A DNA stretch of 64,000 bases from Phorcus lineatus (taxonomy: Eukaryota; Mollusca; Gastropoda; Trochida; Trochidae): positions 18,847,924 to 18,911,923 of the forward strand of contig OV121097.1 in NCBI GenBank assembly GCA_921293015.1, given 5' to 3'. This document shows positions 63,771-64,000 of the stretch, in pieces. Below the pieces are notes generated by a model. The model made no database searches, was not told the origin of the DNA, and saw only the letters and a program-made list of their open reading frames with translations. Numbering within the stretch: position 1 is the first letter of the stretch; the number at the start of each line of letters is the position of its first letter. Both the position numbers and the translations under genes were made by a program.

Positions 63771-64000
63771 GCATCGGTATGACACTAGTTTAATATCGCG
63801 GTAACAATATTTCAGGACCTGTTTGTTGTAAAAAGAAACATACCCTAACATGAAGGAACTTGCTTCTTATGTTTCTTTCCTCATGGACATTGTATTCTCT
63901 GACCAGTTACACGCATTTAAAATTCGTCAACTCACATAAAACTACATACGTCATGGCAGTGTTTAGTTAAATTCAATTTCGCAAATTTATCAATTGCATT

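Overview
The window is AT-rich animal nuclear DNA. Coding signal is sparse, exons are short with GT/AG borders, and most of the rest is broken transposons, dispersed repeats and satellites. The repeat types (DIRS, Crypton, several LINE lineages, mariner, tRNA-derived SINE, hammerhead-bearing hairpin) and the nuclear receptor suggest a lophotrochozoan, probably a mollusc. The species call is inference.

The one host gene I can name is on the minus strand: an NR5A/FTZ-F1 nuclear receptor. Its first zinc-finger exon (4270-4398) has a clean acceptor and donor, and the rest of the receptor lies beyond the left edge. Two upstream exons end in the same splice phase. A 37-codon exon at 56573-56683 would belong to the A/B region. 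A CpG-rich segment at 33672-33789 has its own ATG, an in-frame upstream stop and a strong donor, and looks like an alternative first coding exon. If both belong to the gene, most of the window (4.4-56.6 kb) is one intron of about 52 kb, and FTZ-F1 could be made with at least two N-termini.

Layout: 0-0.6 kb, C-terminal part of a Crypton-type tyrosine recombinase; 4.3 kb, FTZ-F1 zinc-finger exon; 5.1-6.1 kb, LINE relic; 6.3-7.25 kb, array of 117-138 bp units; 7.3-11.5 kb, nested repeats with four perfect NR5A-type sites and a DIRS relic; 12-13.4 kb, degenerate tandem repeats and a DDE transposase relic; 14.9-15.8 kb, second copy of repeat DR1; 16.6 and 18.5 kb, CpG/YY1/CRE islets; 21.3-22.3 kb, SINE split by a 771 bp transposon; 23.5-25.1 kb, terminal-inverted-repeat element; 33.7 kb, candidate alternative exon; 34.8-37.9 kb, LINE, DR1, LINE and hammerhead hairpin nested together; 38.6-39.7 kb, repeat DR2 split by a palindromic insertion; 40.6-43.5 kb, hairpin-headed repeat family; 44.3 kb, LINE reverse transcriptase relic; 46.3-47.1 kb, mariner relic; 54.8 kb, (CT)50; 56.6 kb, A/B exon; 56.7-57.6 and 58.5-59.0 kb, two minisatellites; 61.2-61.8 kb, third DR2 copy; 63-63.8 kb, promoter-like motifs.

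All transposon genes seen except the edge recombinase carry frameshifts, stops or lost catalytic residues. The repeats are therefore mostly passive passengers of a large regulatory intron, though some carry sites (TCAAGGTCA, TGACGTCA) that the host could use. Repeats DR1-DR4 were defined only by comparing copies inside this window, so their boundaries are approximate.
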